Source: an uncultured Lachnospiraceae bacterium
GTDB taxonomy: Bacteria > Bacillota > Clostridia > Lachnospirales > Lachnospiraceae
Direction of reading: 5' to 3'
Length of the DNA stretch: 6,081 nt
Assembly (NCBI GenBank): GCA_937901625.1
Contig: CALDIE010000297.1
Span: 1 to 6,081 of the forward strand
The notes under the pieces are model-generated. The model was given only the letters and a program-made list of their open reading frames with translations. It ran no database searches and was not told the origin of the DNA. The translations under genes were made by a program, and so were the position numbers. Positions 1 to 6,076 of this stretch are shown in pieces; positions within the stretch are counted from its first letter, which is position 1, and each line of letters opens with the position of its first letter.

Positions 1-1266
1 GATTGTTACATCTCCGCCGAAAATATAGATGTAACCGTTGCTGTCGACTCCGTCACCGTCAGCATTGACATAGACGCTGCCGCCATCGATATAGATGATA
101 TTGTCGGGATTGGAATCCTCCATCATACCGCCCCTGCGTCCCCAGCTATCTCCGGAGTCTTCCGTCTCGTTGAGGTCGCCTGCGGCATTGATACCGTCAT
201 CACTTGCCATGACCGTTACCACCGACTCGATCAGATCGACGATACTTCCCTCGATCCCTTCGTAACTCTTTTCAACCGTTACGGTTGCGCTGTTGATCAT
301 CGTCACTTCATTGGCATGGATACCGTCGTCATCACTGCTTAATGTAAGCGTTGCGCCGATGATCTGTACATTCCTGTTACTGTGAACACAGTCATCCTTT
401 GTCTCGATCGTGATCTCTCCGCCGGCAATATAGACATCACCCTTATCATCCTCATCGGTATTGGTTGCCTTTATTCCGCAGCCTCCGGCACTCAGATCGA
501 TCGTTCCGTCATAGATGCATACCAGATCTTTTCCTTTAAGAGCATCGGAAACCGCTGTCACCTTAATGGTACCTTCCCTGATCACCAGGTCATCCTTACT
601 GCGTATACCACAGGCGTAATTGCCGTTTACCGTAAGGCTCCCGCTTCCGTTGATGATCAGATCGTCCGCCGAGAATATGCAGGCATCCGGTTCATCCTCA
701 CCGTCTTCCAATACATAGTTACTCCCGTCCGAGAGAATGTTTTCCGTTCCCGGAGCCAGTCCGATATAAGCATTTTTCGCGTCGGCAATATAAATGGCCG
801 GTCCGCTTTCATTGGTGATCTCCACTCCGTTTAAGATGATGTGTACGCTCTCCTGCGTCTCCACATAAATCTGTCCGTTGTAACTGCCCGAAAATACATA
901 CGTTCCTTTTTCGGTGATCTTTATGATCCCATCCGATATCTCGACGCCACTTCCGTCCGCAACGGCCTCACTGCCGTTTAGCGTGATCATCGTATCATCT
1001 TCATCCCAGCCTTCGTATTCATAGCTGTCTTTGTATTCCGGTGTGGTCAATGTGTATGTGCGTTCCGTGCTGACCGCTGCCGCATTGGTCGCAAGCGCTA
1101 CAGTCTGCGCATTGTCCACCGTCTCCGTTCCTGCCTCACGGGATGACTCCTCCCGGCCGGCCGTTGTCTGAGACGTTGTACTTTCTTCGTTCGTCGCACA
1201 TCCGCCAACAAAGATACTTGCGCTCACCCCCATGGTCAACAATAATGTAACGATCCTTTTCTTCAT
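1..1266 (-). CDS. Cthe_2159-like carbohydrate-binding beta-helix lipoprotein (C-terminus outside window)
   Basis: This is an open frame of 422 codons that runs off the left edge with no stop, so the gene is partial. The start at 1266 is chosen because AAGGAGA (1274-1280) sits 7 bases upstream; an in-frame ATG at 1290 has no such site. Residues 1-23 form a lipoprotein signal: MKKR, a hydrophobic stretch, then VGGC with Cys23 as the lipidated residue. Residues 24-70 are a Ser/Thr/Glu-rich linker, expected to tether the domain to the membrane outer face. From about 95 onward there are short beta-strand repeats ending in Asp/Gly-rich turns such as DDGIHA (313-318), DDGINA (356-361) and GDGVDS (404-409). 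This pattern fits the Cthe_2159 family (carbohydrate-binding domain, DUF4353), whose founding member is a calcium-binding beta-helix related to polysaccharide lyases that binds plant polysaccharide. Ligand binding here is inferred from family. A loop rich in Gly, Arg, Met and acidic residues (363-389) interrupts the helix. No enzyme activity is evident. Confidence 0.85.
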   Translation of the reverse strand, partial: MKKRIVTLLLTMGVSASIFVGGCATNEESTTSQTTAGREESSREAGTETVDNAQTVALATNAAAVSTERTYTLTTPEYKDSYEYEGWDEDDTMITLNGSEAVADGSGVEISDGIIKITEKGTYVFSGSYNGQIYVETQESVHIILNGVEITNESGPAIYIADAKNAYIGLAPGTENILSDGSNYVLEDGEDEPDACIFSADDLIINGSGSLTVNGNYACGIRSKDDLVIREGTIKVTAVSDALKGKDLVCIYDGTIDLSAGGCGIKATNTDEDDKGDVYIAGGEITIETKDDCVHSNRNVQIIGATLTLSSDDDGIHANEVTMINSATVTVEKSYEGIEGSIVDLIESVVTVMASDDGINAAGDLNETEDSGDSWGRRGGMMEDSNPDNIIYIDGGSVYVNADGDGVDSNGYIYIFGGDVTI

Positions 1267-1342
1267 AGCATATTCTCCTTTTCTCTCCATATTCTTTACG
1301 GTCATCTGATAGTTTGCCGCTTATATTTGTTTTGATGTTGTC

Positions 1343-1396
1343 ATTGTAGGGGGAAAATATGTTCAATTTCCGACCATTTTGTGAGAAAAATGTGAA
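1343..1396 (-). promoter_or_regulatory. Weak candidate promoter region of the lipoprotein gene
   Basis: The 5' leader of the lipoprotein gene must start between the guaB-operon terminator and 1280. On the minus strand TACAAT (1343-1348) is a possible -10, but no good -35 lies 16-18 bases upstream; TTGAAC (1361-1366) is only 12 bases away. Two TCACA repeats, TTCACA (1391-1396) and CTCACA (1380-1385), lie exactly 11 bases apart upstream of it, a spacing used by OmpR/PhoB-family regulators. The first overlaps the terminator T-tract. The assignment is tentative. Confidence 0.2.
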
Positions 1397-1426
1397 AAAA
1401 CGCCGTACCGCCCGGACGGTACGACG
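1395..1426 (-). terminator. Rho-independent terminator of the DUF6106-guaB operon
   Basis: Read on the minus strand there is a 7-bp GC-rich stem, CGTACCG (1417-1423) with CGGTACG (1404-1410), around a 6-base loop. After one mismatch the stem gains two further pairs at 1401-1402 with 1425-1426. Six T residues (1395-1400) follow directly, and a second T-run lies further on. It sits 38 bases past the guaB stop codon. The plus strand has no T-tract after the stem, so the terminator works in one direction only. Confidence 0.88.
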
Positions 1427-1464
1427 TCTTACATACATTTAAAATCCTGTTATCCGAATCCGAA

Positions 1465-2919
1465 TCAGTCGTCTACGCTGTAGTTCGGTGCCTCCTTTGT
1501 GATATGAATATCATGAGGATGGCTCTCCTTTAAGGATGCGGCGGAAATCTTGACAAATCTCCCGTTTTCCTGCAGATACGGGATATTCGATGCTCCGCAG
1601 TATCCCATGCCTGCACGAAGACCGCCCATCATCTGGAATACGGTATCTTCTACCGATCCCTTGTAAGCCACACGTCCCTCAACGCCCTCGGGAACAAGCT
1701 TCTTGGCGTTTTCCTGGAAATAACGGTCCTTGCTTCCGTTCTCCATTGCGGAGATGGAACCCATTCCGCGGTATACCTTGTATTTTCTTCCCTGATAAAG
1801 TTCGAAAGTCCCGGGAGACTCATCGCATCCGGCAAAGATCGATCCCATCATACATACGCTTCCACCGGCCGCGATCGCCTTGGTCAGATCCCCGGAATAT
1901 TTGATTCCGCCGTCTGCGATGATGGGGATATTATACTGCTTTGCAACTTCGTATGAATTCATGATCGCGGAGATCTGGGGTACACCGATACCTGCGACAA
2001 TACGTGTCGTACAGATCGATCCGGGTCCGATACCTACCTTAACCGCGTCAACCCCGGCCTCGATGAGATCCTTTGTAGCCTCACCTGTAGCCACATTACC
2101 CGCGATCAGCTGCAGATCGGGATACTTTTCCTTGATCATCCTGATACAGTTGATAACGTTCATGGAATGACCGTGCGCGGAATCCAGAACCACTACATCC
2201 ACACCGACTTTCTTAAGCGCGTCCACGCGATCCATAACATTGGCCGTGATACCTACGGCGGCACCGCATAACAGCCTGCCGTACTCATCCTTTGCCGCCA
2301 AAGGATACTTGATCGCCTTTTCAATATCTTTGATGGTGATCAATCCCTTTAAGGAGAAGTCATCATCGACGATCGGGAGTTTTTCTTTTCTCGAAGCAGC
2401 CAGGATCGTCTTAGCCTCCTCAAGTGTAATTCCTTCTTTAGCCGTAACAAGATTTTCGCTTGTCATGGACTCACGGATCTTCTTTCCGAAATCCGTTTCA
2501 AACTTCAGATCACGGTTGGTGATGATACCTACCAGTCTGCGTCCTTCCGTAATGGGTACACCGCTGATGCGATACTTTGCCATCAAGGCATCCGCGTCTG
2601 CCAATGTATGATCTGGAGAAAGGGAAAAAGGATCCGTAATAACTCCGTTTTCCGAACGCTTTACCTTATCCACTTCCTCTGCCTGTGCATCGATCGACAT
2701 ATTTTTATGAATAATACCGATACCCCCCTGTCTCGCCATGGCGATCGCCATTCTGTGCTCGGTCACGGTATCCATTCCGGCACTCATGATCGGTATATTT
2801 AACTTGATCTTGTTCGTTAAGCGGGTCGAAAGATCCACCTGATTCGGAATCACTTCCGAATAACTGGGCACCAGCAGCACATCGTCAAAGGTAATCCCAT
2901 CTCCAATAATCTGTCCCAT
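1465..2919 (-). CDS. guaB: Inosine-5'-monophosphate dehydrogenase
   Basis: This 484-residue cytosolic enzyme oxidises IMP to XMP with NAD+, the first committed and usually rate-limiting step of GMP synthesis. The N-terminal part of the (beta/alpha)8 barrel opens with TFDDVLLVPSYSEV (10-23), a family hallmark. Two CBS domains follow at about 92-205 (ITDPFSL, then GVPITEGRRLVGIITNRD, then a second repeat near 150-200); in the family these bind adenine and guanine nucleotides as regulators. The barrel then resumes with LDSAHGHS (245-252; Asp246 is expected at the NAD site), the catalytic loop GPGSICTTR (298-306, nucleophile Cys303), ADGGIK (335-340), the mobile flap with Arg399-Tyr400, and GMGYCGA (437-443). 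Length and all key residues are normal. The frame stays open 18 codons upstream, but the start at 2919 is preferred because it has AAAGGAGA just before it and gives the family N-terminus. It is the second gene of an operon, 25 bases after the DUF6106-like gene. I see no PurR box or riboswitch. Confidence 0.98.
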   Translation of the reverse strand: MGQIIGDGITFDDVLLVPSYSEVIPNQVDLSTRLTNKIKLNIPIMSAGMDTVTEHRMAIAMARQGGIGIIHKNMSIDAQAEEVDKVKRSENGVITDPFSLSPDHTLADADALMAKYRISGVPITEGRRLVGIITNRDLKFETDFGKKIRESMTSENLVTAKEGITLEEAKTILAASRKEKLPIVDDDFSLKGLITIKDIEKAIKYPLAAKDEYGRLLCGAAVGITANVMDRVDALKKVGVDVVVLDSAHGHSMNVINCIRMIKEKYPDLQLIAGNVATGEATKDLIEAGVDAVKVGIGPGSICTTRIVAGIGVPQISAIMNSYEVAKQYNIPIIADGGIKYSGDLTKAIAAGGSVCMMGSIFAGCDESPGTFELYQGRKYKVYRGMGSISAMENGSKDRYFQENAKKLVPEGVEGRVAYKGSVEDTVFQMMGGLRAGMGYCGASNIPYLQENGRFVKISAASLKESHPHDIHITKEAPNYSVDD

Positions 2920-2923
2920 ATTC

Positions 2924-2931
2924 TCTCCTTT
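2924..2931 (-). promoter_or_regulatory. Ribosome binding site that fixes the guaB start
   Basis: The minus strand reads AAAGGAGA, leaving 5 bases between the AGGAG core and the ATG at 2919. It rules against the in-frame ATG at 2973, which lies inside the end of the upstream gene and would add 18 residues unlike any IMP dehydrogenase N-terminus. Confidence 0.85.
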
Positions 2932-2944
2932 CCAAAATCCGTAT

Positions 2945-3445
2945 TTAGTCCAAAAATACTTTCCTCGGCGCATTATTTTGTATTATTTTAACAAATTCAA
3001 TAGGTAAATCAAGTACAATTTTCTGATTCCCCTCATAAATTACCACCATAGGAACATGTCCGTCGGAATCATCCAGACTCCAAAGATTGATCGTCTTAAG
3101 TTCCTTTTTGTTGTATTCCACCAGTCTGGGGGAATTGGCCGGCGCGATGATCTCGATACGGTCGAGTTCATATTCCGCCACTTTCTTACGGCTTTCCTTT
3201 GCCAGTATCTTGTCCACGGAGAGTACCTTGTCGCAATACAAATACTCATATTCCAGATCGGTTGCCGGATAGATCAGATACTTTGTCACAAAAAACAACG
3301 CGAGCGTTACAAGAAACAGCAGTGGATCGATCATCAGTCCCAACGGTAAGGAAAGAACCGTCAAAAACCATCCCGCAACTCTGAGTGCGATATCCTTCGA
3401 CTCTGCCTTTTTCTTTACCAGATGCTCCATATAGGTGTCTACCAT
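2945..3445 (-). CDS. Small two-helix membrane protein, DUF6106-like
   Basis: A 166-residue protein of unknown function that I recognise, with moderate certainty, as the DUF6106 family of Lachnospiraceae. The start at 3445 is supported by GGGAGG (3454-3459), 8 bases upstream. Residues 1-18 are charged (MVDTYMEHLVKKK). Two hydrophobic segments at about 19-38 and 41-60 are separated by a short turn (MIDP), suggesting a helical hairpin in the cytoplasmic membrane. Residues 61-166 are soluble and probably cytoplasmic, beginning with EYEYLYCDK (65-73) and VDKILAKESRKK (77-88), then an acidic and basic strand-rich stretch ending RKVFLD. The layout, a two-helix anchor followed by a short beta-rich domain, resembles bacterial PH-like (YdbT-type) membrane proteins, but that is only inference. 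It is the first gene of the operon with guaB; the shared transcript suggests co-expression, not necessarily a shared function. No catalytic motif is visible. Confidence 0.85.
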   Translation of the reverse strand: MVDTYMEHLVKKKAESKDIALRVAGWFLTVLSLPLGLMIDPLLFLVTLALFFVTKYLIYPATDLEYEYLYCDKVLSVDKILAKESRKKVAEYELDRIEIIAPANSPRLVEYNKKELKTINLWSLDDSDGHVPMVVIYEGNQKIVLDLPIEFVKIIQNNAPRKVFLD

Positions 3446-3489
3446 ACTTCTTTCCTCCCGGATCGAAATTTATAAAACAGTTGAGATTG

Positions 3490-3498
3490 ATTATAGCA
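3490..3498 (-). promoter_or_regulatory. Extended -10 promoter of the DUF6106-guaB operon
   Basis: The minus strand reads TGCTATAAT: a perfect TATAAT (3490-3495) with the TGN extension (3496-3498). No convincing -35 lies 16-18 bases upstream (sequence AGAAAG or neighbours), as expected for an extended -10 promoter. Transcription would begin near 3483, giving a leader of about 38 bases. Confidence 0.65.
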
Positions 3499-3544
3499 CG
3501 GGACAAACAATCTTTCTATGGTAAGACACAATAAATTCACAATG

Positions 3545-3553
3545 TGATATAAT
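3545..3553 (+). promoter_or_regulatory. Extended -10 promoter of the DUF6062-like gene
   Basis: The plus strand reads TGATATAAT: a perfect TATAAT (3548-3553) with TG one base upstream, and no clear -35. Transcription would start near 3560 and give a leader of about 130 bases. The TG overlaps a short palindrome, TCACAATGTGA (3537-3547), which could be an operator. A second TGCTATAAA (3662-3670) lies close to the gene but would start transcription at the ribosome site, so it is less likely. Confidence 0.6.
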
Positions 3554-3581
3554 CCAAATACGGGACATTTTTTCTCCCGCA

Positions 3582-3622
3582 CGGATTTGCAGAGGATGTT
3601 AATGCTTCGCATAGCAAATCCG
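3582..3622 (+). promoter_or_regulatory. Leader hairpin 1 of the DUF6062-like gene
   Basis: A perfect 9-bp inverted repeat, CGGATTTGC (3582-3590) with GCAAATCCG (3614-3622). Its 23-base loop can fold again as ATGC-TTC-GCAT (3602-3612). Neither strand has a T-tract directly after it, so it is not an ordinary terminator. It lies in the transcribed leader if the promoter at 3545 is used. A smaller CGGGA/TCCCG hairpin (3561-3579) precedes it. Confidence 0.6.
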
Positions 3623-3673
3623 GCACAACAAACGAACAAAAGTATAAATACTTTTGTTGTTTGCTATAAATAG
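3602..3673 (+). CDS. Possible 23-residue leader peptide ORF
   Basis: An ATG at 3602 opens a frame of 23 codons ending at TAG (3671-3673). It is preceded by AGAGG (3591-3595) with 6 bases of spacing, which is acceptable for translation. The peptide begins MLRIANPAQQ and ends FVVCYK; it has no signal or recognised motif. The ORF starts in the loop of hairpin 1, crosses all of hairpin 2, and stops 5 bases before the ribosome site of the DUF6062-like gene, in a different frame from it. The position is what a regulatory leader peptide would have, but a chance ORF inside a palindromic repeat is equally possible. Confidence 0.25.
   Translation: MLRIANPAQQTNKSINTFVVCYK
3629..3663 (+). promoter_or_regulatory. 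Leader hairpin 2, long AT-rich stem before the ribosome site
   Basis: A 10-bp stem, AACAAAAGTA (3635-3644) with TACTTTTGTT (3649-3658), has a TAAA loop. After a single bulged G (3634) it continues five more pairs, CAAAC (3629-3633) with GTTTG (3659-3663). It ends 15 bases before the GGAGG of the DUF6062-like gene. No T-tract follows on the plus strand. Flanking CGGCAC (3621-3626) can pair with GTGCCG (3683-3688), which would close the ribosome site region around this hairpin and compete with the base of hairpin 1. Confidence 0.6.
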
Positions 3674-3678
3674 TCTCC

Positions 3679-3683
3679 GGAGG
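3679..3683 (+). promoter_or_regulatory. Ribosome binding site that fixes the DUF6062-like start
   Basis: GGAGG lies 9 bases before the ATG at 3693. The frame is open upstream to a TTG at 3654, but that codon lies inside hairpin 2 without a ribosome site, so the 3693 start is preferred. Confidence 0.85.
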
Positions 3684-3692
3684 TGCCGATCA

Positions 3693-4454
3693 ATGAAAGA
3701 ACAGCTCTATACCATACCCTTAAACGATGCCGTCAATGCGGGCGATGAATGCCCTTTCTGCTTTGTGGAAAGATCCCTGGAACAGGATACCCTGGACTTC
3801 GTGCTGGGTTCCTGCGCTTCCTACATGGAAAGCGATGTCAGAGACCTGACCGACGCGCAGGGTTTTTGCAGAGATCATTTTAAGAAAATGTTTGATTACG
3901 GAAATACGCTGGGTAACGCATGGATCTTAAAAACACATTACAAAAAGATGCGCACGGAATTTTCCGACCGCGCAAAACACTTTCAGCCGGGAAAGGTCAG
4001 TTTCGCGGACCGCTTAAGAGGGAAAAGCGCGGAGGGCAATTCGATCGTTGACTGGCTTAACGAAAAGGAAAATTCCTGCTATGTATGTCGCCATATGGAA
4101 GAGATCTACGAGCGCTACATCGACACGTTCTTCGTAATGTACAGATCCGATGAGAACTTCCGGAAGAAGATTGCCGAAAGCAAGGGCTTTTGCCTTACAC
4201 ATTTACGCGATCTGTGCGTAAACGCCGATAAAAGGATGTCCTCTGCCGAACTGCAGTCCTTTTATGATGTGATCCTCCCTCTGGTGGAGAGCAACTTAGA
4301 CCGCTTACAGGAGGACGTAAGCTGGCTGGTGGAAAAGTTTGATTACCGCAACAAAGACGCCGACTGGAAGAATTCCAGGGACGCCATCCAGCGGGGAATG
4401 CAGAAATTAAAAGGGGGATATCCTTCGGATCCCCCCTACAAAATGCCCAAATAA
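3693..4454 (+). CDS. DUF6062-like protein with two CxxC/GFCxxH modules
   Basis: A 253-residue soluble protein of unknown function, recognised with fair confidence as the DUF6062 family by its start (MKEQLYTIPLNDA), CPFC motif and GFCRDH motif. There is no signal peptide or membrane segment. It holds two similar units. Unit one has C20-x2-C23 (ECPFC), a helical stretch, then GFC59-x2-H62. Unit two has C129-x2-C132 (SCYVCRH), a helical stretch, then GFC167-x2-H170. Spacings between the CxxC and the CxxH are 35 and 34 residues. Three Cys plus one His per unit is a typical zinc-site set, so two zinc-binding modules are likely (inference). A charged region (about 85-125) links them, and residues 180-253 are helical with a Pro-rich tail. 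It is transcribed alone, divergent from the guaB operon, from its own structured leader. I see no terminator for it on the plus strand. Role unknown. Confidence 0.85.
   Translation: MKEQLYTIPLNDAVNAGDECPFCFVERSLEQDTLDFVLGSCASYMESDVRDLTDAQGFCRDHFKKMFDYGNTLGNAWILKTHYKKMRTEFSDRAKHFQPGKVSFADRLRGKSAEGNSIVDWLNEKENSCYVCRHMEEIYERYIDTFFVMYRSDENFRKKIAESKGFCLTHLRDLCVNADKRMSSAELQSFYDVILPLVESNLDRLQEDVSWLVEKFDYRNKDADWKNSRDAIQRGMQKLKGGYPSDPPYKMPK
4404..4435 (-). terminator. Rho-independent terminator of the beta-CASP gene, inside the convergent coding region
   Basis: On the minus strand GGGGG-ATCC, a GAA loop, GGAT, a two-base bulge and CCCCC form a 9-bp stem, directly followed by TTTTAATTT (4404-4412). 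It starts 34 bases after the stop of the beta-CASP gene. On the plus strand the same bases encode the last residues of the DUF6062-like protein (around KGGYPSDPP), and no T-tract follows, so it would act only on the minus-strand transcript. Confidence 0.75.
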
Positions 4455-4468
4455 ATCATCTGTCACGA

Positions 4469-6067
4469 TCAATCCCGATCCCATTTATCGGAGAGGGAAT
4501 TGATCTGATCGGCAAACTTTGCCAGATCCTTGTTGGCGCCGCCCTCATTCTTATAGATAACAGCCATCAATCGCTGTCCGGCGGCGATCAGGCGGGCAAA
4601 GACATCCGATACTCTCTTTGCTTTCTTCTTTGTGGGTCTGCCGGGTTCTTCGCTGATAAAGCGATCCCCTAGCAGATCATACGAAGTGCCGCTGTAGGGC
4701 GCATACGCATCATACCCGTATTCGTCCTCAAGACAAGCCGCGAAAATCTTTACCGTCTCATCATCCCCGTGGACAACAAACACCTTTTTCGGCTTTTCAC
4801 CGATCTCCTGTATCCATCTAAGTAATCCGCCTTTATCCGCATGTCCGCTCATACCGGGAAGCGTTAAGATATTGGCTCTCACCTCTATCGCCTCTCCAAA
4901 GAGTTTGATCTCCTTCTCTCCTTCGATGATCGTTCTTCCGAGTGTCCCGTTTGCCTGATATCCTACAAAAAGGATCGTACACTCCTCTCTCCACAGGTTA
5001 TGCTTTAAATGATGCCGGATACGGCCCGCTTCACACATACCTGACGCAGATATGATCACCTTGGGTTCGTGGTCAAAGTTGATCATCCTGGACTCTTCGC
5101 TGGTGATCGAAAGATGCAGGTTGGAAAACATCAACGGATTGATCCCCTGCTTTAAGAGCTCTTTCGCCTCATCCGAAAAGCAGTTATTCTGGTTTTTCGT
5201 AAAGATCTCCGTTGCCTCCACCGCCAGCGGGCTGTCCACATAGACAGGGAAATTGCCTGCCTCGGGGATCAGATCCTTATCCTTGATCTCCCTGATATAA
5301 TAAAGGATCTCCTGTGTTCTGCCTACGGCAAAGGAAGGGATCACCACATTTCCGCCTTTGCATAGTGTCGTGGAGATGATCTCCGCCAGTTCCATCACAT
5401 AATCGGGGCGATCGTTGTTGTGATAGCGGTTTCCGTAGGTGGATTCCATGATCACATAATCCGCCCCGTGAACGTACTGCGGCTCCCGGATCAACGTACT
5501 CTTTGTATTTCCGATATCGCCGGAAAAGACCAGTTTTCTGGTTTCTCCTCCCTCTGTCATCCAGATCTCCACACTTGCGGATCCGAGAAGGTGACCGACA
5601 TCCGTAAAGCGGAAACGGATCCCTTCGCAAAGATCATAGATCTCGTCGTAGGAAAAAGGCACCAGTCTGCGGATCGCACCGTCCGCGGCCTCCATGGTAT
5701 AGACCGGTTCCACTTCCGACTGACTGCTTCTCTTTGCTTTACGGTTCTTCCACTCCGCCTCCATCATCTGAATGTGTGCGCAGTCTCTTAACATGATACT
5801 GCATAGATCTACCGTGGCCCCGGTCGCAATGATCTGCCCGCGAAAACCGTTTTTGTATAGCAGGGGAAGCCATCCGGAATGGTCAATATGCGCATGTGAG
5901 AGGATCACGTAATCGATCATCGCCTCCGGTATCGGCAGGGATATATTCTCATACTTATTGATCCCCTGTTCCATACCATATTCCATAAGAATATTTTTTC
6001 CGGCCGCTTCCAAAAGATGCGCGCTGCCCGTCACTTCATGGTCCGCACCGATAAACGTTAACTTCAT
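4469..6067 (-). CDS. Beta-CASP metallo-beta-lactamase, probable RNA exonuclease/endonuclease (COG1236)
   Basis: A 532-residue cytosolic protein with the complete active site of the CPSF-73-like beta-CASP nucleases. The start MKLTFIGADHEVTGSA matches the family. Metal ligands are HAHIDH (58-63), His159 in DVGHLLGS and Asp184 in FSGDIG. Motif A is Glu208 in MESTYG; the beta-CASP domain spans roughly 210-395, with IPSFAVGRTQE (243-253), DSPLAVEAT (278-286) and SGMCEAGRI (342-350). Motif B is His409 in SGHAD and motif C is His434 in VVHGDD. In this superfamily His rather than Val at motif C marks RNA-acting members, so the likely role is RNA processing or decay; the exact substrate is unknown. 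It is distinct from RNase J. A Lys-rich linker (478-485) leads to a helical C-terminal tail. The preceding sequence is GGGGGT, an atypical ribosome site, at the window edge. The gene converges on the DUF6062-like gene with 14 bases between stops. Confidence 0.93.
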   Translation of the reverse strand: MKLTFIGADHEVTGSAHLLEAAGKNILMEYGMEQGINKYENISLPIPEAMIDYVILSHAHIDHSGWLPLLYKNGFRGQIIATGATVDLCSIMLRDCAHIQMMEAEWKNRKAKRSSQSEVEPVYTMEAADGAIRRLVPFSYDEIYDLCEGIRFRFTDVGHLLGSASVEIWMTEGGETRKLVFSGDIGNTKSTLIREPQYVHGADYVIMESTYGNRYHNNDRPDYVMELAEIISTTLCKGGNVVIPSFAVGRTQEILYYIREIKDKDLIPEAGNFPVYVDSPLAVEATEIFTKNQNNCFSDEAKELLKQGINPLMFSNLHLSITSEESRMINFDHEPKVIISASGMCEAGRIRHHLKHNLWREECTILFVGYQANGTLGRTIIEGEKEIKLFGEAIEVRANILTLPGMSGHADKGGLLRWIQEIGEKPKKVFVVHGDDETVKIFAACLEDEYGYDAYAPYSGTSYDLLGDRFISEEPGRPTKKKAKRVSDVFARLIAAGQRLMAVIYKNEGGANKDLAKFADQINSLSDKWDRD

Positions 6068-6076
6068 ACTGTTGTA

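Noticed and set aside
382..834. Plus-strand open frame of 150 codons opposite the lipoprotein gene
   Set aside because: It lies antisense to a well-supported lipoprotein frame with a signal peptide, ribosome site and domain repeats. It has no convincing ribosome site or known motif.
1136..1438. Minus-strand open frame of 100 codons covering the upstream region of the lipoprotein gene
   Set aside because: It begins inside the guaB terminator and runs out of frame through the lipoprotein start. Its composition (Arg- and Lys-rich) looks like translated non-coding DNA.
2920..2973. N-terminal extension of guaB by 18 residues
   Set aside because: It overlaps the end of the upstream gene. The good ribosome site and the family N-terminus both place the start at 2919.
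3439..3639. Minus-strand open frame of 66 codons through the divergent intergenic region
   Set aside because: It crosses both promoters and both hairpins, has no ribosome site, and overlaps the start of the DUF6106-like gene in another frame.
3446..3692. Guanine or purine riboswitch, or PurR box, controlling guaB
   Set aside because: The guaB-operon leader is only about 38 bases, too short for a purine aptamer, and no PurR-box-like sequence was seen. The hairpins in this region lie on the other side of the divergent promoters.
4467..4505. Imperfect hairpin GATCAAT/ATTGATC as a terminator for the plus-strand gene
   Set aside because: No T-tract follows on the plus strand, and the bases encode the C-terminus of the beta-CASP protein, so pairing may be incidental.
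5277..5630. Open frames inside the beta-CASP gene on both strands (also 5420-5791 plus)
   Set aside because: They are shadows of the true frame, which carries every catalytic motif of the family.
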